From: DASZVN01 sp035547055 | GTDB taxonomy: Bacteria; Pseudomonadota; Alphaproteobacteria; Rhizobiales; Methylopilaceae | Assembly (NCBI GenBank): GCA_035547055.1 | Contig: DASZVN010000046.1 | Location: 1 to 64,000 of the forward strand | Reading direction: 5' to 3' | Length of the DNA: 64,000 bases | Part shown: positions 52,189 to 61,117 of the stretch, one piece after another | Layout: every line of letters begins with the position of its first letter | Position numbering within the stretch: position 1 is the first letter of the stretch | Translations under genes and position numbers: made by a program | The notes under the pieces: model-generated | Databases searched by the model: none | What the model saw: only the letters and a program-made list of their open reading frames with translations | Told to the model about the DNA's origin: nothing

Positions 52189-52553
52189 CGGCGGCCCTCC
52201 ACGCCGGCCGGTCGCTTGGCCTCGATCGCCCGTCCTTCCTGCCGAATCCATTCGAGGATGCGCGCGCGGGAACCCGAGACGTGCGTCGTCCAGAGCTGCT
52301 TGCGGAGCGGCTGGTGCTTCTCGTCCCACCAGTGCTCGGACACCACCATGATGCTCCAGCGCTCGCCGGCGGGGCGGCTATCGAGCCGATGGACCTCGAC
52401 TACGGCCGCATGATCGGGCGCGGCCAGGCTGTAGCGATGCCGCTGCCATTCGACTGCGCCGACGCTCCACCTCGTCGCTTCCGGATCGGGCTGGGTCGCG
52501 GCCCGGATCATCTGCCAGGCGAACAGGAAGGCATGGTCGCCGATCCGGGCCAT
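52185..52553 (-). CDS. hypothetical protein of the fluoride operon
   Basis: A 122-residue protein with no recognised family. It is soluble, with many aromatic residues (W-S-V-G-A-V-E-W-Q-R-H-R-Y, S-E-H-W-W-D-E) and a charged C-terminus (W-I-R-Q-E-G-R-A-I-E-A-K-R). It is GTGA-coupled to the phosphatase and placed behind enolase. Third-position GC and the tight packing indicate a real gene. Confidence 0.65.
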   Translation of the reverse strand: MARIGDHAFLFAWQMIRAATQPDPEATRWSVGAVEWQRHRYSLAAPDHAAVVEVHRLDSRPAGERWSIMVVSEHWWDEKHQPLRKQLWTTHVSGSRARILEWIRQEGRAIEAKRPAGVEGRR

Positions 52554-52571
52554 GACGTGTGCGTACCGCCG

Positions 52572-53873
52572 TCAAGTCGATGCGGACGGCGGCCAATGCC
52601 AGCCGTCGAAGACCGCGGGCCACACGGCGGCCGAGCCCAACTCGCGCTCTATCTCGATCAGGCGATTGTACTTCGCGACCCGCTCGGACCGCGTCACCGA
52701 CCCGGTCTTGATCTGTCCGCCGCCCATCGCCACGGCGAAATCGGCGATGAAGCTGTCTTCCGTCTCGCCCGATCGATGCGAGATGACGTAGCGGAGGCCC
52801 GCGGACCGGCACAGCTCGATGGCCTCGATGGTTTCGGTCAGCGTGCCGATCTGGTTCGGCTTGATCAGGACGGCGTTGGTCGCGTGCTCCGCGATGCCGC
52901 GGCGGATGAGCCGCGTGTTGGTGACGTAGAGATCGTCGCCGACGATCTGGATGCGGTCGCCGAGGCGGCGGGTCTGCTCGCTGAAGCCTGTCCAGTCGGT
53001 CTCGTCGAGGCCGTCTTCGATCGAGACAATCGGGTAGCGGCTGCACCAGCGCGCGAAGAGGTTGGTCATCTCCGACGCGGAAAGCGGACCGTCGCCGCCG
53101 CCGGGCCGATAGCTCCCGTCCTCCCAGATGTTCGAGGCGGCAGGGTCCAGCGCGATGGCGATGTCGGTGCCGGGCTCGTAGCCAGCATCCCGGATCGCAT
53201 CCACGATCAGCTCGCAGGCCTCCTCGTTGCTTTCGAGGTCGGGCGCGAAGCCGCCCTCGTCGCCGACGCCGGTGGCGTAGCCGCGCCGCTCCAGCTCGCG
53301 CTTCAGGGCATGAAACGTCTCCGCCGCGAAGCGCAGCGCCTCGGCAAAGCGCGGGGCGCCGAGCGGCACCAGCATGAATTCCTGGAACGACAGCGTGTTG
53401 TGGGCGTGCTTGCCGCCGTTGATGACGTTCAGCATCGGCACCGGCAAGGTTGCGGCGCCCGGCCCGCCGAGGAAGCGGTAGAGCGGCTCGCCGGCCGCGG
53501 CGGCTGCGGCCCGGGCCACCGCCATCGACACCCCGACGATCGCATTGGCACCGAGCCGCGCTTTGTTCTCGGTTCCGTCGAGATCGATCATCAGCCGGTC
53601 GATCTCGCCCTGCCGCGCGGCATCGAGCCCGATCAGGCGGGGGGCGATGACGTTGCGGATGTTGGCGATCGCCTTCAGGACGCCGCGGCCGTCATAGCGG
53701 CCCGGATCGCCGTCGCGAAGCTCGACGGCCTCGAGCCGGCCGGTCGATGCGCCGGCGGGAACCGACGCCGTCCCGGTGGACGAATCCGCCAGGCCGACGA
53801 CGACGCGCAACGTCGGATGGCCGCGCGAATCGAGAATTCCGTAAGCGTCGATGCCGGCGATGGTGCGGTCCAT
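52572..53873 (-). CDS. eno: enolase (phosphopyruvate hydratase), fluoride-operon copy
   Basis: A 433-residue enolase. The N-terminal motif is I-L-D-S-R-G-H-P-T (usual N is H), followed by V-P-A-G-A-S-T-G. The active site includes G-D-E-G-G-F-A-P (Glu general acid region), a Mg-binding S-I-E-D-G, the catalytic Lys in V-L-I-K-P-N-Q-I-G-T and the S-H-R-S-G-E-T-E-D loop. The fold is complete, so it should interconvert 2-phosphoglycerate and PEP. Fluoride plus phosphate is a classic enolase inhibitor, and enolase genes are known among fluoride-riboswitch targets. A second, housekeeping eno probably exists elsewhere. DUF190 and crcB lie just upstream in the operon. Confidence 0.93.
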   Translation of the reverse strand: MDRTIAGIDAYGILDSRGHPTLRVVVGLADSSTGTASVPAGASTGRLEAVELRDGDPGRYDGRGVLKAIANIRNVIAPRLIGLDAARQGEIDRLMIDLDGTENKARLGANAIVGVSMAVARAAAAAAGEPLYRFLGGPGAATLPVPMLNVINGGKHAHNTLSFQEFMLVPLGAPRFAEALRFAAETFHALKRELERRGYATGVGDEGGFAPDLESNEEACELIVDAIRDAGYEPGTDIAIALDPAASNIWEDGSYRPGGGDGPLSASEMTNLFARWCSRYPIVSIEDGLDETDWTGFSEQTRRLGDRIQIVGDDLYVTNTRLIRRGIAEHATNAVLIKPNQIGTLTETIEAIELCRSAGLRYVISHRSGETEDSFIADFAVAMGGGQIKTGSVTRSERVAKYNRLIEIERELGSAAVWPAVFDGWHWPPSAST

Positions 53874-53895
53874 CAGACCCTCCCGCCTTGCGGCT

Positions 53896-54225
53896 TCAGG
53901 ATGCGGCGAGGTCGCTGCATTCCGCCTGCCAATGAACCATGTGGCCGTCGGGCACGAGCCCTTGCAGCAGGCGCATCGCCGCGTCGGCGACCGGCGGCTC
54001 GTCGAAGAACTCGATGACCAGCGGCAGCTCGACGTTCAGCCGTAGCAGGTCGGCCGAATGGACCTCGCCGGCGCTGCCGAAGCCGGCGATGCCGCGGAAG
54101 ACCGTGACGCCGCGGACGCGCTGCTGGTCGTGCAGGATGTTCAGCACCTCCTGCATCAGCGTCGTCCGGCGGCCGTGCTCGCCTTCGTGGATGTAGATAC
54201 GCACCACGGTGATCGGCTTTCCCAT
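53896..54225 (-). CDS. DUF190 (PII-like) protein
   Basis: A 109-residue protein. It begins V-V-R-I-Y-I-H-E-G-E-H and contains R-T-T-L-M-Q-E-V-L-N-I-L-H-D and G-F-G-S-A-G-E-V-H-S-A. This is the DUF190 family, whose members have a PII-like ferredoxin fold and often flank or are fused to CrcB. ATG 54225 follows GGAG; it lies 10 bp behind the crcB stop. It is probably a trimeric regulator or ligand sensor for the channel; the ligand is unknown. Confidence 0.85.
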   Translation of the reverse strand: MGKPITVVRIYIHEGEHGRRTTLMQEVLNILHDQQRVRGVTVFRGIAGFGSAGEVHSADLLRLNVELPLVIEFFDEPPVADAAMRLLQGLVPDGHMVHWQAECSDLAAS

Positions 54226-54235
54226 GCGCGTCTCC

Positions 54236-54610
54236 TCACAGATTGCGGGCGACGTAGGCGCCGCCGAACGCGGCCAGGAAGCCGAGCCCGACGGAGAGCA
54301 GGACATAGAGAACAGCCTTCGGTCCCTCGCCACCCTGCGTCAGCAACAGCGTCTCCATCTCGAACGTGGAAAAGGTCGTGAACCCGCCGACGAAGCCGGT
54401 CAGGATCCCGGTGCGCAGAACCGGCGAGATCGCGAGCCGCTCCAGCGTCTCGATGAACAGGAAGCCCATCAGGAAGCTGCCGAGCAGGTTGATGCTCAGC
54501 GTGGCGTAGGGAAAATTTCGTCCGTAGATGGCCTGGACGAGATTGGTCATTCCGAACCGCGCCCAGCAGCCCAGCGTGCCGCCGATGGCGATGGCCACGT
54601 AAGTATACAT
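54236..54610 (-). CDS. crcB: fluoride channel/exporter CrcB (FluC)
   Basis: A 124-residue, four-helix membrane protein of normal FluC length. It has G-G-T-L-G-C-W-A-R-F-G near residue 10, the pore Asn in L-S-I-N-L-L-G-S-F (N41), and the conserved G-F-T-T-F-S-T-F (about 76-83) with the phenylalanine-box residues. A single copy of this length implies a dual-topology homodimer that lets F- leave the cell. It lies in the long operon headed by riboswitch 5, between the HyfB-like gene and DUF190, and has no own aptamer directly upstream. Confidence 0.96.
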   Translation of the reverse strand: MYTYVAIAIGGTLGCWARFGMTNLVQAIYGRNFPYATLSINLLGSFLMGFLFIETLERLAISPVLRTGILTGFVGGFTTFSTFEMETLLLTQGGEGPKAVLYVLLSVGLGFLAAFGGAYVARNL

Positions 54611-54631
54611 TCGTTCCCTTCGGCATTTTCT

Positions 54632-56620
54632 TCAGGTCAGCGACAGGCCCAGGATGACGACCAGGAGCAGGCCGATCAGGGCGAGATAGAAGTTGAGGTT
54701 GCCGGACTGTAGTGCCCTGAGCCTTTCGGCCAGGAACAGCACCAGCGCCACGGTCGGCCGGAAGAGAGAGCGGCCGAACACCGGCGCAACGTCGTGGGTG
54801 AACACCAGGCGGCGGATGAAATAGCGCTGGCCGTTGGTCTCGCGCGCGGTGTGGACCTGGGGACGGTAGATGAAGCCGTAGAAGGTGCGGAGCGCGTTCG
54901 AGAAGGTGAGGGCGGTCGTCGACGCGCGGTCGGGATCGTGATCGAGGCCGCCGTACCAGACGGCACTTCGCCGGTGGGCGAAGCCGCGGCTCAGGACGAG
55001 GAAGATGACCGGGATCAGCGCGAGGAGCGGCATCACGACGACGAGCAGGCTCGGCGAGATGAAGGCGAAGGTCTTCGCCGGATCGATCGGTGCGCCGGTG
55101 CCGGGAACCAGGACGAGGCCGACCTGCATGTTCCGGACCGTGTCGGCGCCGAAGCGGCCGGCGACGGCCTGGTCGAGCGAGCCCAGCCAATGCGGCATGC
55201 CGACGGCGAGCGCGAGCACGGCGAGGCCGAGGGTTGCGACCGCGGCGACGATGCCGCCCGGGACGGGCGGCACGCGCGAGGCGGCGCGGCCGAGGAGACC
55301 GAGGCCGAATACCTTGACGAAGGTCGCGAAGGCGACTGCCGCGGTCAGCGCCAGGCCGGCGCCGGCGATCGCGAGCGTGAGGCGGGCGCCGAGCGTCGTC
55401 AGGTGGAAGCCCTGGAACACGGTCTGGAACACGTACCATTCGCTGACGAAGCCGGCCTGGGGCGGCATCGCCGCGAGGCTCGCCGCCGCGAACAGGGCGC
55501 CGACGCCGAACGGCCAGAAGCTGCGGCGGAGCACGCTGCCCTGCACGACGGCATAGCTCCCGGTCGCGCGGAAGACGCCGTCGGCGGCGAGGAACAGGCC
55601 GCCTTTGGCGAGGGCATGGCCGGCGAGGTGAAGCAGCGCCACCGTCCAGGCGAGGCCCGAGAGGACAGGCGCGCCGTCGGCCCGGAACAGCAGCGCGGCG
55701 CCAAGCGCGGTCACGGCGATCGCGGCGTTCTCGGCCGAGGAGAAGCTGAGGAGCGCGCGCCAGTCCTCCTGCTGGAATGCGTAGAGCGCGGTCAGGATGG
55801 CGCTCAGCACGGCGAACAGCACCAGGAAGATGCCGAGCCCCGGCGTACCCGTCGGCATCCACTCGGAGAGCGTGCGGCCGAGCGCGAAGAAGGCGGCGTT
55901 CAGCACGACGCCCGACATCAGCGCACCGGTCGCGCCGCTGCCGCTGCCATAGGCGCCCGGGAACCACTCGTAGAAGGGCAGGAGGCCGAGCTTGGCGCCG
56001 AAGCCGGCGATCAGGAGCAGCCAGACGATCACGCGGACCGGCTCCGGCAGGGCTGCGCCCGCGGCGGGAAAGCCGGCAAAGGCGAACGACCCCGTCTTGG
56101 CGCCGAGCAGGAGGAAGGCGACGAGCAATGCGACCGCACCGACTTCGAGCAGCGCCAGCATGAACAGGACAGGCCGCCCCGGCCGCTGAACAAGCCGCTC
56201 GCCGAGCAGCATCACCGCGCCGCCGAGGCTCATGACCTCCCAGGCCACCAGGAAGGCCGTGCCGTTCTGGAGGCCGAACACGCCGAGCGCGCCGATGAGG
56301 CTGGCAGAGGCGCCGAGCAGCCAACCCCGCTGACCTTGGCCGGTGGTCGAAAGCGCACAGGCGAGGATTGCCGGCACGAGCCCGAAGCCCATCAGCCAGA
56401 GCGCGTCCGGTGCGAGGCGGAAGCCGACCGCTTCGCCGGCGAGTGTCGTCGGCAGGATTACCGCGTCGGTCCCAGCCGGCAGCGCGACGAAGGCTGCGGC
56501 GATGGCGAGGAGCCCGCCCGCGGCGAGGAGCGCGCGGGCGATCGTCGCCCAGCCGATCAGCGCCAGCGCCGCAGCGGCGAGCCAGAGCAGGAAGGCCGCG
56601 GCGATAAGCTCATTCGCCAT
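54632..56620 (-). CDS. HyfB/NuoL-like proton-channel subunit of hydrogenase-4-related complex
   Basis: A 662-residue Mrp/complex-I antiporter-type membrane protein with about fifteen helices. Recognisable are the helix with W-E-V-M-S-L, a G-L-L-P-F-Y-E-W-F-P sequence with the conserved proton-path pair, and the later L-S-F-S-S-A-E-N-A segment. Beyond the antiporter core are two extra C-terminal helices joined by a long amphipathic stretch (about 560-630), as in HyfB. It would move protons or Na+ as part of the membrane arm encoded with the genes upstream. The start overlaps the HyfH/I-fusion stop region by 11 bp. Confidence 0.88.
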   Translation of the reverse strand: MANELIAAAFLLWLAAAALALIGWATIARALLAAGGLLAIAAAFVALPAGTDAVILPTTLAGEAVGFRLAPDALWLMGFGLVPAILACALSTTGQGQRGWLLGASASLIGALGVFGLQNGTAFLVAWEVMSLGGAVMLLGERLVQRPGRPVLFMLALLEVGAVALLVAFLLLGAKTGSFAFAGFPAAGAALPEPVRVIVWLLLIAGFGAKLGLLPFYEWFPGAYGSGSGATGALMSGVVLNAAFFALGRTLSEWMPTGTPGLGIFLVLFAVLSAILTALYAFQQEDWRALLSFSSAENAAIAVTALGAALLFRADGAPVLSGLAWTVALLHLAGHALAKGGLFLAADGVFRATGSYAVVQGSVLRRSFWPFGVGALFAAASLAAMPPQAGFVSEWYVFQTVFQGFHLTTLGARLTLAIAGAGLALTAAVAFATFVKVFGLGLLGRAASRVPPVPGGIVAAVATLGLAVLALAVGMPHWLGSLDQAVAGRFGADTVRNMQVGLVLVPGTGAPIDPAKTFAFISPSLLVVVMPLLALIPVIFLVLSRGFAHRRSAVWYGGLDHDPDRASTTALTFSNALRTFYGFIYRPQVHTARETNGQRYFIRRLVFTHDVAPVFGRSLFRPTVALVLFLAERLRALQSGNLNFYLALIGLLLVVILGLSLT

Positions 56621-57398
56621 AGCGGCCCCCGCGGACGCGCTGCGGCACGCGGTCGAGGAACATCAGCAGCGCCTCGATGATCGCCGCCGGATTGGGCGGG
56701 CAGCCGGGCAGGTAAAGGTCGACCGGGAGCACGCCCTTGAGCCCGTGGCCCGCCGCGTAGCCGCCGCCCGCGACGCCGCCCGAGACGGCGCAGGTGCCGA
56801 CCGCCATCACCCAGCGCGGTTCGGGCATCGCCTCGTAGGTCGCCCTGAGCGGCTCCAGCATCGGCTGGGTCACCGGCCCGGTGACGAGCAGGAGGTCGGC
56901 GAAGCGCGGCGAGGCGGTGAAGAAGATGCCAAGGCGATGGAGGTTGTAGAACGGGTTGTTCAGCGCCTGCAGCTCGGACTCGCAGCCGTTGCACGAGCCG
57001 GCATCGACATGGCGGATGTGGAGGCTGCGCTTGAACGCGCCGGTCGCCGCTGCCGCAGGTGCCGGCGAGGCTGGCTCCGCCCGCCACGCGAGGTCCTCGC
57101 GCCGGCGCACGCCGAAGGCCCAGTCCTGCGAGGCTTCCATCGCGCCGGTCGGGCAGGCCTCGGCGCAGAGCTGGCAGACGACGCAGCGGCCATAGTCGAT
57201 GTCGAGCAGGCCGTCGTCCCGCATGGTGATGGCGTGCGTCGGGCACGCTTCGGCGCAGGCGCGGCAGCCTTCGTCGCAGCGCTCGGGGTGGTAGCGCGGC
57301 ATGCCGAGAAGGCCGTCCTGGCCGTCCTCGCCGTTGCCGCGCGGCCAGCGCGTCGAGGCGCTGCCGCGGGTCAGTCCGAACAGGGTCCAGAGCGCCAT
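56610..57398 (-). CDS. fused ferredoxin-like (HyfH) and NuoB-like (HyfI/HycG) iron-sulfur subunit
   Basis: 262 residues. N-terminal domain (about 25-95): two [4Fe-4S] motifs, C-D-E-G-C-R-A-C-A-E-A-C-P (CxxxCxxCxxxCP) and C-V-V-C-Q-L-C-A-E-A-C-P (CxxCxxCxxxCP). C-terminal domain (about 125-250): NuoB/HycG small subunit with S-C-N-G-C-E-S-E, G-T-C-A and P-G-C-P-P-N for the proximal cluster, all cysteines present. In E. coli these are two genes; here they are one polypeptide with a Pro/Ala linker. ATG 57398 follows AGGAGA. It provides the electron wire to the large subunit upstream. Confidence 0.88.
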   Translation of the reverse strand: MALWTLFGLTRGSASTRWPRGNGEDGQDGLLGMPRYHPERCDEGCRACAEACPTHAITMRDDGLLDIDYGRCVVCQLCAEACPTGAMEASQDWAFGVRRREDLAWRAEPASPAPAAAATGAFKRSLHIRHVDAGSCNGCESELQALNNPFYNLHRLGIFFTASPRFADLLLVTGPVTQPMLEPLRATYEAMPEPRWVMAVGTCAVSGGVAGGGYAAGHGLKGVLPVDLYLPGCPPNPAAIIEALLMFLDRVPQRVRGGRYGE

Positions 57399-57408
57399 CG
57401 CCGGTCTC

Positions 57409-58965
57409 CTAGCGATCGCAGCCGGCAATGGTCAGCCCGAAGCTGGCCTCGTTGATGGCGTAGTCCATCATGTTGCTGTCGTGCACGGTGAAGGGGAACA
57501 CCCGCCAGTTGGAGAAGGACGGGGACTTGATCTTGACGCGCGCGAGCCGGCCGTCGCCGTCGAGATGAACGGCGTAGAACAGCGAGCCGCGCGGCGACTC
57601 CGCCCAGCCGAGGCCGAAACCGCCCTGCGGCGGCGGGCAGGGCGCCCGCGGCGGCCCGTCGGGCAGGAGCAGCAGGACGCGCTGCATGAGCACGATGCTG
57701 GCGTCGATCTCGGCGACGCGGACCTGGAAGCGGGCGTTGGCGTCGCCGGCCTCGCGGAGCGGCACCGCCACCGGGAGCTCGCCATAGGCGGCATAGGGAT
57801 GGTCGCGCCGGAGATCGCGGTCGAGGCCCGAGGCGCGCTCGATCGGGCCGGTCGCGCCCTGGTCGAAGGCGGTCTTGCGGTCGAGCGGGCCGGTGGTGAT
57901 GAGGCGGTCGAGGAAGCTGCCGCTGTCGTCGAGGAGGCGCGTGTAGATCGCGGCCTCGTGGCGGACCCTCTCCAGCGCATCGCGGAGCCAGGGGCCGACC
58001 GCGAGGTCGCGGCGGAGCCCGCCGGGGACGAGCAGGCTCCTGAGAAAGCGGCTTCCGGTCAGGCGGGCGTTGATCTGCTTGACCCGTTCCTCCAGCAGCC
58101 GGCCTTCGGCCTGGCCGACCTTGAGCGTCGTGGTGTCGGCGAGATGGCCGAGATAGTGGAGGTGATTGTAGAGCCGCTCCAGCTCGGCCAGGAGCACGCG
58201 GAGCCACCCCGCCCGCTTCGGCACCTCGCATCCGGCCGCGGCTTCGATCGCCTGGCAGTACGCCAGCGCATGGGCGAGGCTGCCGACGCCCGAGACGCGC
58301 TCGGCGAGGACGACGGCGCGCGCGGGGTCGCCGCCCTCGAAGCGCTGCTCCATGCCGCGATGCTTGAAGAAGAGCTGCGGGTGATAGTGGATGATGTGCT
58401 CGCCGAGATAGAAGAACAGGAACTCGCCGGACTCGACGACGTCGGCGCGCACCGGGCCGTAGGGCAGGAGCTGGACGTCGCTCTCGGCGCCAGCGACCTC
58501 CGGCGTCCGGTGCGGCACGGGGCGCACCGTGGCCGGCCTGTCCGCGGGATAGCGCGGATCGAGCGGTGGTACCGGGATGTCGGCCCCTTCGTGGAGCACG
58601 AGACGGTGCGGCTCCGGATGGTCGGCGAAGCGGAGACCGTAGAGGTCGGTGATCTCGCGCTCGTACCAGCCGAGCAGGGGCGCGATGTCGGCGAGGCTCG
58701 GCACCTCGCCGTCGACCGGGCAGCGCCACAGGAGGAACGGCTGCCCGTCGCCTTGGCTTGCGAGATAGCGCAGCTCCAGCCTGCCCGGCGCTGCCCAGCG
58801 GGCATAGGCCATCTGCATCCGGCCGCCGGCATCGAGGAGGCCGCGCACCGCGTCCGGCAGGGCCGCCGGCGCGATGGCGGCTTCCTCGATGCGGGAGGCA
58901 TGCCTCGGCCGCGCCGCCGCCGGGCGTTCGCGCAGGGCATCCATCGGCGGCTCGGGCGCGCTCAT
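57409..58965 (-). CDS. HyfG/HycE/NuoCD-like large subunit lacking [NiFe] ligands
   Basis: 518 residues. The N-terminal part (about 30-130) is NuoC/HycE-like, with E-R-E-I-T-D-L-Y-G-L. The rest is NuoD/hydrogenase-large-subunit-like. The two cysteine motifs needed for [NiFe] are gone: the first reads E-R-V-S-G-V-G-S-L-A-H-A where R-x-C-G-x-C is expected, the last reads F-G-L-T-I-A-G-C-D-R for D-P-C-x2-C. It is therefore closer to quinone-type or Ehr-like proteins than to a hydrogenase. The other core positions (D-x-G/L-H-Y-L-G-H regions) are kept. The electron acceptor is not predictable; formate dehydrogenase genes are absent. Confidence 0.85.
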   Translation of the reverse strand: MSAPEPPMDALRERPAAARPRHASRIEEAAIAPAALPDAVRGLLDAGGRMQMAYARWAAPGRLELRYLASQGDGQPFLLWRCPVDGEVPSLADIAPLLGWYEREITDLYGLRFADHPEPHRLVLHEGADIPVPPLDPRYPADRPATVRPVPHRTPEVAGAESDVQLLPYGPVRADVVESGEFLFFYLGEHIIHYHPQLFFKHRGMEQRFEGGDPARAVVLAERVSGVGSLAHALAYCQAIEAAAGCEVPKRAGWLRVLLAELERLYNHLHYLGHLADTTTLKVGQAEGRLLEERVKQINARLTGSRFLRSLLVPGGLRRDLAVGPWLRDALERVRHEAAIYTRLLDDSGSFLDRLITTGPLDRKTAFDQGATGPIERASGLDRDLRRDHPYAAYGELPVAVPLREAGDANARFQVRVAEIDASIVLMQRVLLLLPDGPPRAPCPPPQGGFGLGWAESPRGSLFYAVHLDGDGRLARVKIKSPSFSNWRVFPFTVHDSNMMDYAINEASFGLTIAGCDR

Positions 58966-60434
58966 GGCGCGTTCCCGGCGAGGGTCCGCGCCACGTCGGC
59001 GAAGTAGCTCCAGAGCGTCGTCGGCCACCACAGGCCGAGCACCAGCAGCGGCACCACCGCGAGCCACATCGGGGCGATGCACCAGGCGCTGAGCCGCGCC
59101 GGCGCCGCGGCGCCGCCCTCGGTCGCTGCTTGCCCGTCGTAGAGCATGGCGCGGAAATGATTGAGGAAGCCGATGAAGATGACGATGAGCAGCACCGCCA
59201 TCGCGAAGGTCGCCCAGGCGAAGGACCGGTGCAGCCCCGCGCGCAGGATGGCGAGCTCGCTCTGGAACAGGCCGAAGGGCGGGGCCCCGGTGATTGCCGC
59301 GGCGCCGGCGAGCCAGAGCGCGGCCTGCACCGGCAGGCGCAGCGCCACCTCGCGGATGCCGCCCATCTCCTTCGTGCCGTAGACGCGCATGGCGTTGCCG
59401 GCGCCGAAGAACATCAGCGACTTGTTCAGCGAATGGTTCAGCATGTGGTAGAGCGCGCCGGCGATGCCGAGCGTGCCGCCGAAGCCGAAGCCGAGCGCCA
59501 TCACCCCCATGTGCTCGACGCTGGAATAGGCCATCAGCCGCTTCACGCCGCGCTGGCGGACGATGAAGAGCGCCCCCACCAGGATCGAGAACAGGCCGAG
59601 CGCGACCAGCACGGTACGCGCCGTGCCGCCGAGATGGGCGGCGTCGGCCACGGTGAGGTAGCGCACGATGCCGAACATCGCGGTGTTGAGGAGCGCGCCC
59701 GAGAGCATCGCCGAGACCGGGGCCGGGCTCTCCGAATGGGCGTCGGGCAGCCAGGTGTGCATCGGCGCGAGGCCGACCTTGGTGCCGTAGCCGATCAGGA
59801 CGAGCAGGAAGGAGAGAATGACGATGGCCGGGCTCGTCTTGGGCGCGACCTTCCGCAGCGCGTCCCAGGTGAGGTCCCAGGTCGGACCGTTGGCGAAGCT
59901 GCCGCCCCAGTAGAACAGCACCGTGCCGAGCAGCGCGATGCTGATGCCGGCCGAGACGATGATGATGTATTTCCACGCCGCCTCGATGCTGGTGGCGTCG
60001 AGCTCGAACGCCACCAGGAACGTGCTGACCAGCGTCGTCAGCTCGATGGCGATCCAGTAGAGCCCGGCATTGTTCATCAGCGGGGCGAGGAAGATCGTCA
60101 GCGCAAAGCCGGCGAACAGCGCGTAGAAATGACCGAGCCGCGCGTCCTCGCCGAGGAGCCGCATGTAGCCGACCGCATAGATCGAGGCGAGGAGGTAGAC
60201 CACGGCGCCGCACAGCAGCACCCAGGCGCCGCCGCGGTCGATCACGACGTAGTCGTTCCAGAAATAGAGCGGCTGCGGCGGGGCGAGCACGACCAGCGTC
60301 ACCGCTGCGGCAAAGGCGATGATCGCGGCGGCGAGGTTGAATGCCTCCGAACGCCGCGGGCCTCCGACCACCAGGCAGAGGAGCGCGGCGGCGGCGGGCG
60401 CCGCGACGAGGACGATGGCGGCCGGTCCGATCAT
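58962..60434 (-). CDS. HyfF/NuoN-like antiporter-type membrane subunit
   Basis: 490 residues and about fourteen helices, of the HyfD/HyfF (NuoL/M/N) family. The conserved Glu in W-I-A-I-E-L-T-T and the Lys in G-Y-G-T-K-V-G-L-A-P-M-H-T-W-L-P are the usual proton-path residues; M-A-Y-S-S-V-E-H-M-G follows. The start overlaps the HyfE-like stop, and its end overlaps the large-subunit start. It is the second ion-translocating subunit of the complex. Confidence 0.9.
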   Translation of the reverse strand: MIGPAAIVLVAAPAAAALLCLVVGGPRRSEAFNLAAAIIAFAAAVTLVVLAPPQPLYFWNDYVVIDRGGAWVLLCGAVVYLLASIYAVGYMRLLGEDARLGHFYALFAGFALTIFLAPLMNNAGLYWIAIELTTLVSTFLVAFELDATSIEAAWKYIIIVSAGISIALLGTVLFYWGGSFANGPTWDLTWDALRKVAPKTSPAIVILSFLLVLIGYGTKVGLAPMHTWLPDAHSESPAPVSAMLSGALLNTAMFGIVRYLTVADAAHLGGTARTVLVALGLFSILVGALFIVRQRGVKRLMAYSSVEHMGVMALGFGFGGTLGIAGALYHMLNHSLNKSLMFFGAGNAMRVYGTKEMGGIREVALRLPVQAALWLAGAAAITGAPPFGLFQSELAILRAGLHRSFAWATFAMAVLLIVIFIGFLNHFRAMLYDGQAATEGGAAAPARLSAWCIAPMWLAVVPLLVLGLWWPTTLWSYFADVARTLAGNAP

Positions 60435-61114
60435 CAGCCCACCAGGCGCCGGAGCTGGAAGCTCGAGGTGCTGCCGACCTGCGCGAGGAGGTAGCGCACC
60501 AGCACGCCGAAGCAGGCGACCACGATCAGAAGGTCGAACAGGATCACGAGCTCGATCAGGATCGGCATGCCCGGCACCAGGATCTGGGCGCCGAGAAAGA
60601 TGCCGTTCTCCAGCACGAGCAGGCCGAGGATCTGGCTGATTGCCTCGTGGCGGACGGTCAGCATCAGGAAGCCGATCAGCTTCATCGACAGCATCACCGT
60701 CAGTGCCAGGACGACGACGGTCCCCGCGAGGTCGAGCTCGGTGCCGATATGCTCGGCCACGACCAGCGCGAAGACGACGGCGACCGCCCCGATGACGAGG
60801 CTCGAGCTCGGCCGCACGATCTCGTGGAGCTCGCGGTCGATGTCGAGCCGGCGGATGATGCGCCAGACGAGATAGGGCAGCAGCAGGCCGCGGAACAGCG
60901 CGGTGAGGAGCGCGATCAGGTAGAGCTCGGGGAAGCCGCCGTAGTAGCCGATCGTCGCCGAGAGGGCGGCGATCACCCAGGACTCCGCGGCGAAGGCGTA
61001 GAGGTAGTTGTTGAGCCAGCGCGAGCCGAGCATGACGAACGCGAGCAGGAGGCTCGCGATCGCCATCAGGCTGAAGACCGACGATGCCAGCGGACCGAGA
61101 TGCGCGACCAGCAT
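60434..61114 (-). CDS. HyfE-like membrane subunit
   Basis: 226 residues and about seven membrane helices. The region with M-K-L-I-G-F-L-M-L and L-L-V-L-E-N-G-I-F-L-G (about 150-190) matches HyfE and the NuoK-like core of hydrogenase-4, with the conserved Glu in L-E-N-G. It overlaps its downstream neighbour by a TGA/ATG pair and follows the HyfC-like gene by 3 bp. Confidence 0.87.
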   Translation of the reverse strand: MLVAHLGPLASSVFSLMAIASLLLAFVMLGSRWLNNYLYAFAAESWVIAALSATIGYYGGFPELYLIALLTALFRGLLLPYLVWRIIRRLDIDRELHEIVRPSSSLVIGAVAVVFALVVAEHIGTELDLAGTVVVLALTVMLSMKLIGFLMLTVRHEAISQILGLLVLENGIFLGAQILVPGMPILIELVILFDLLIVVACFGVLVRYLLAQVGSTSSFQLRRLVG

Positions 61115-61117
61115 GGG

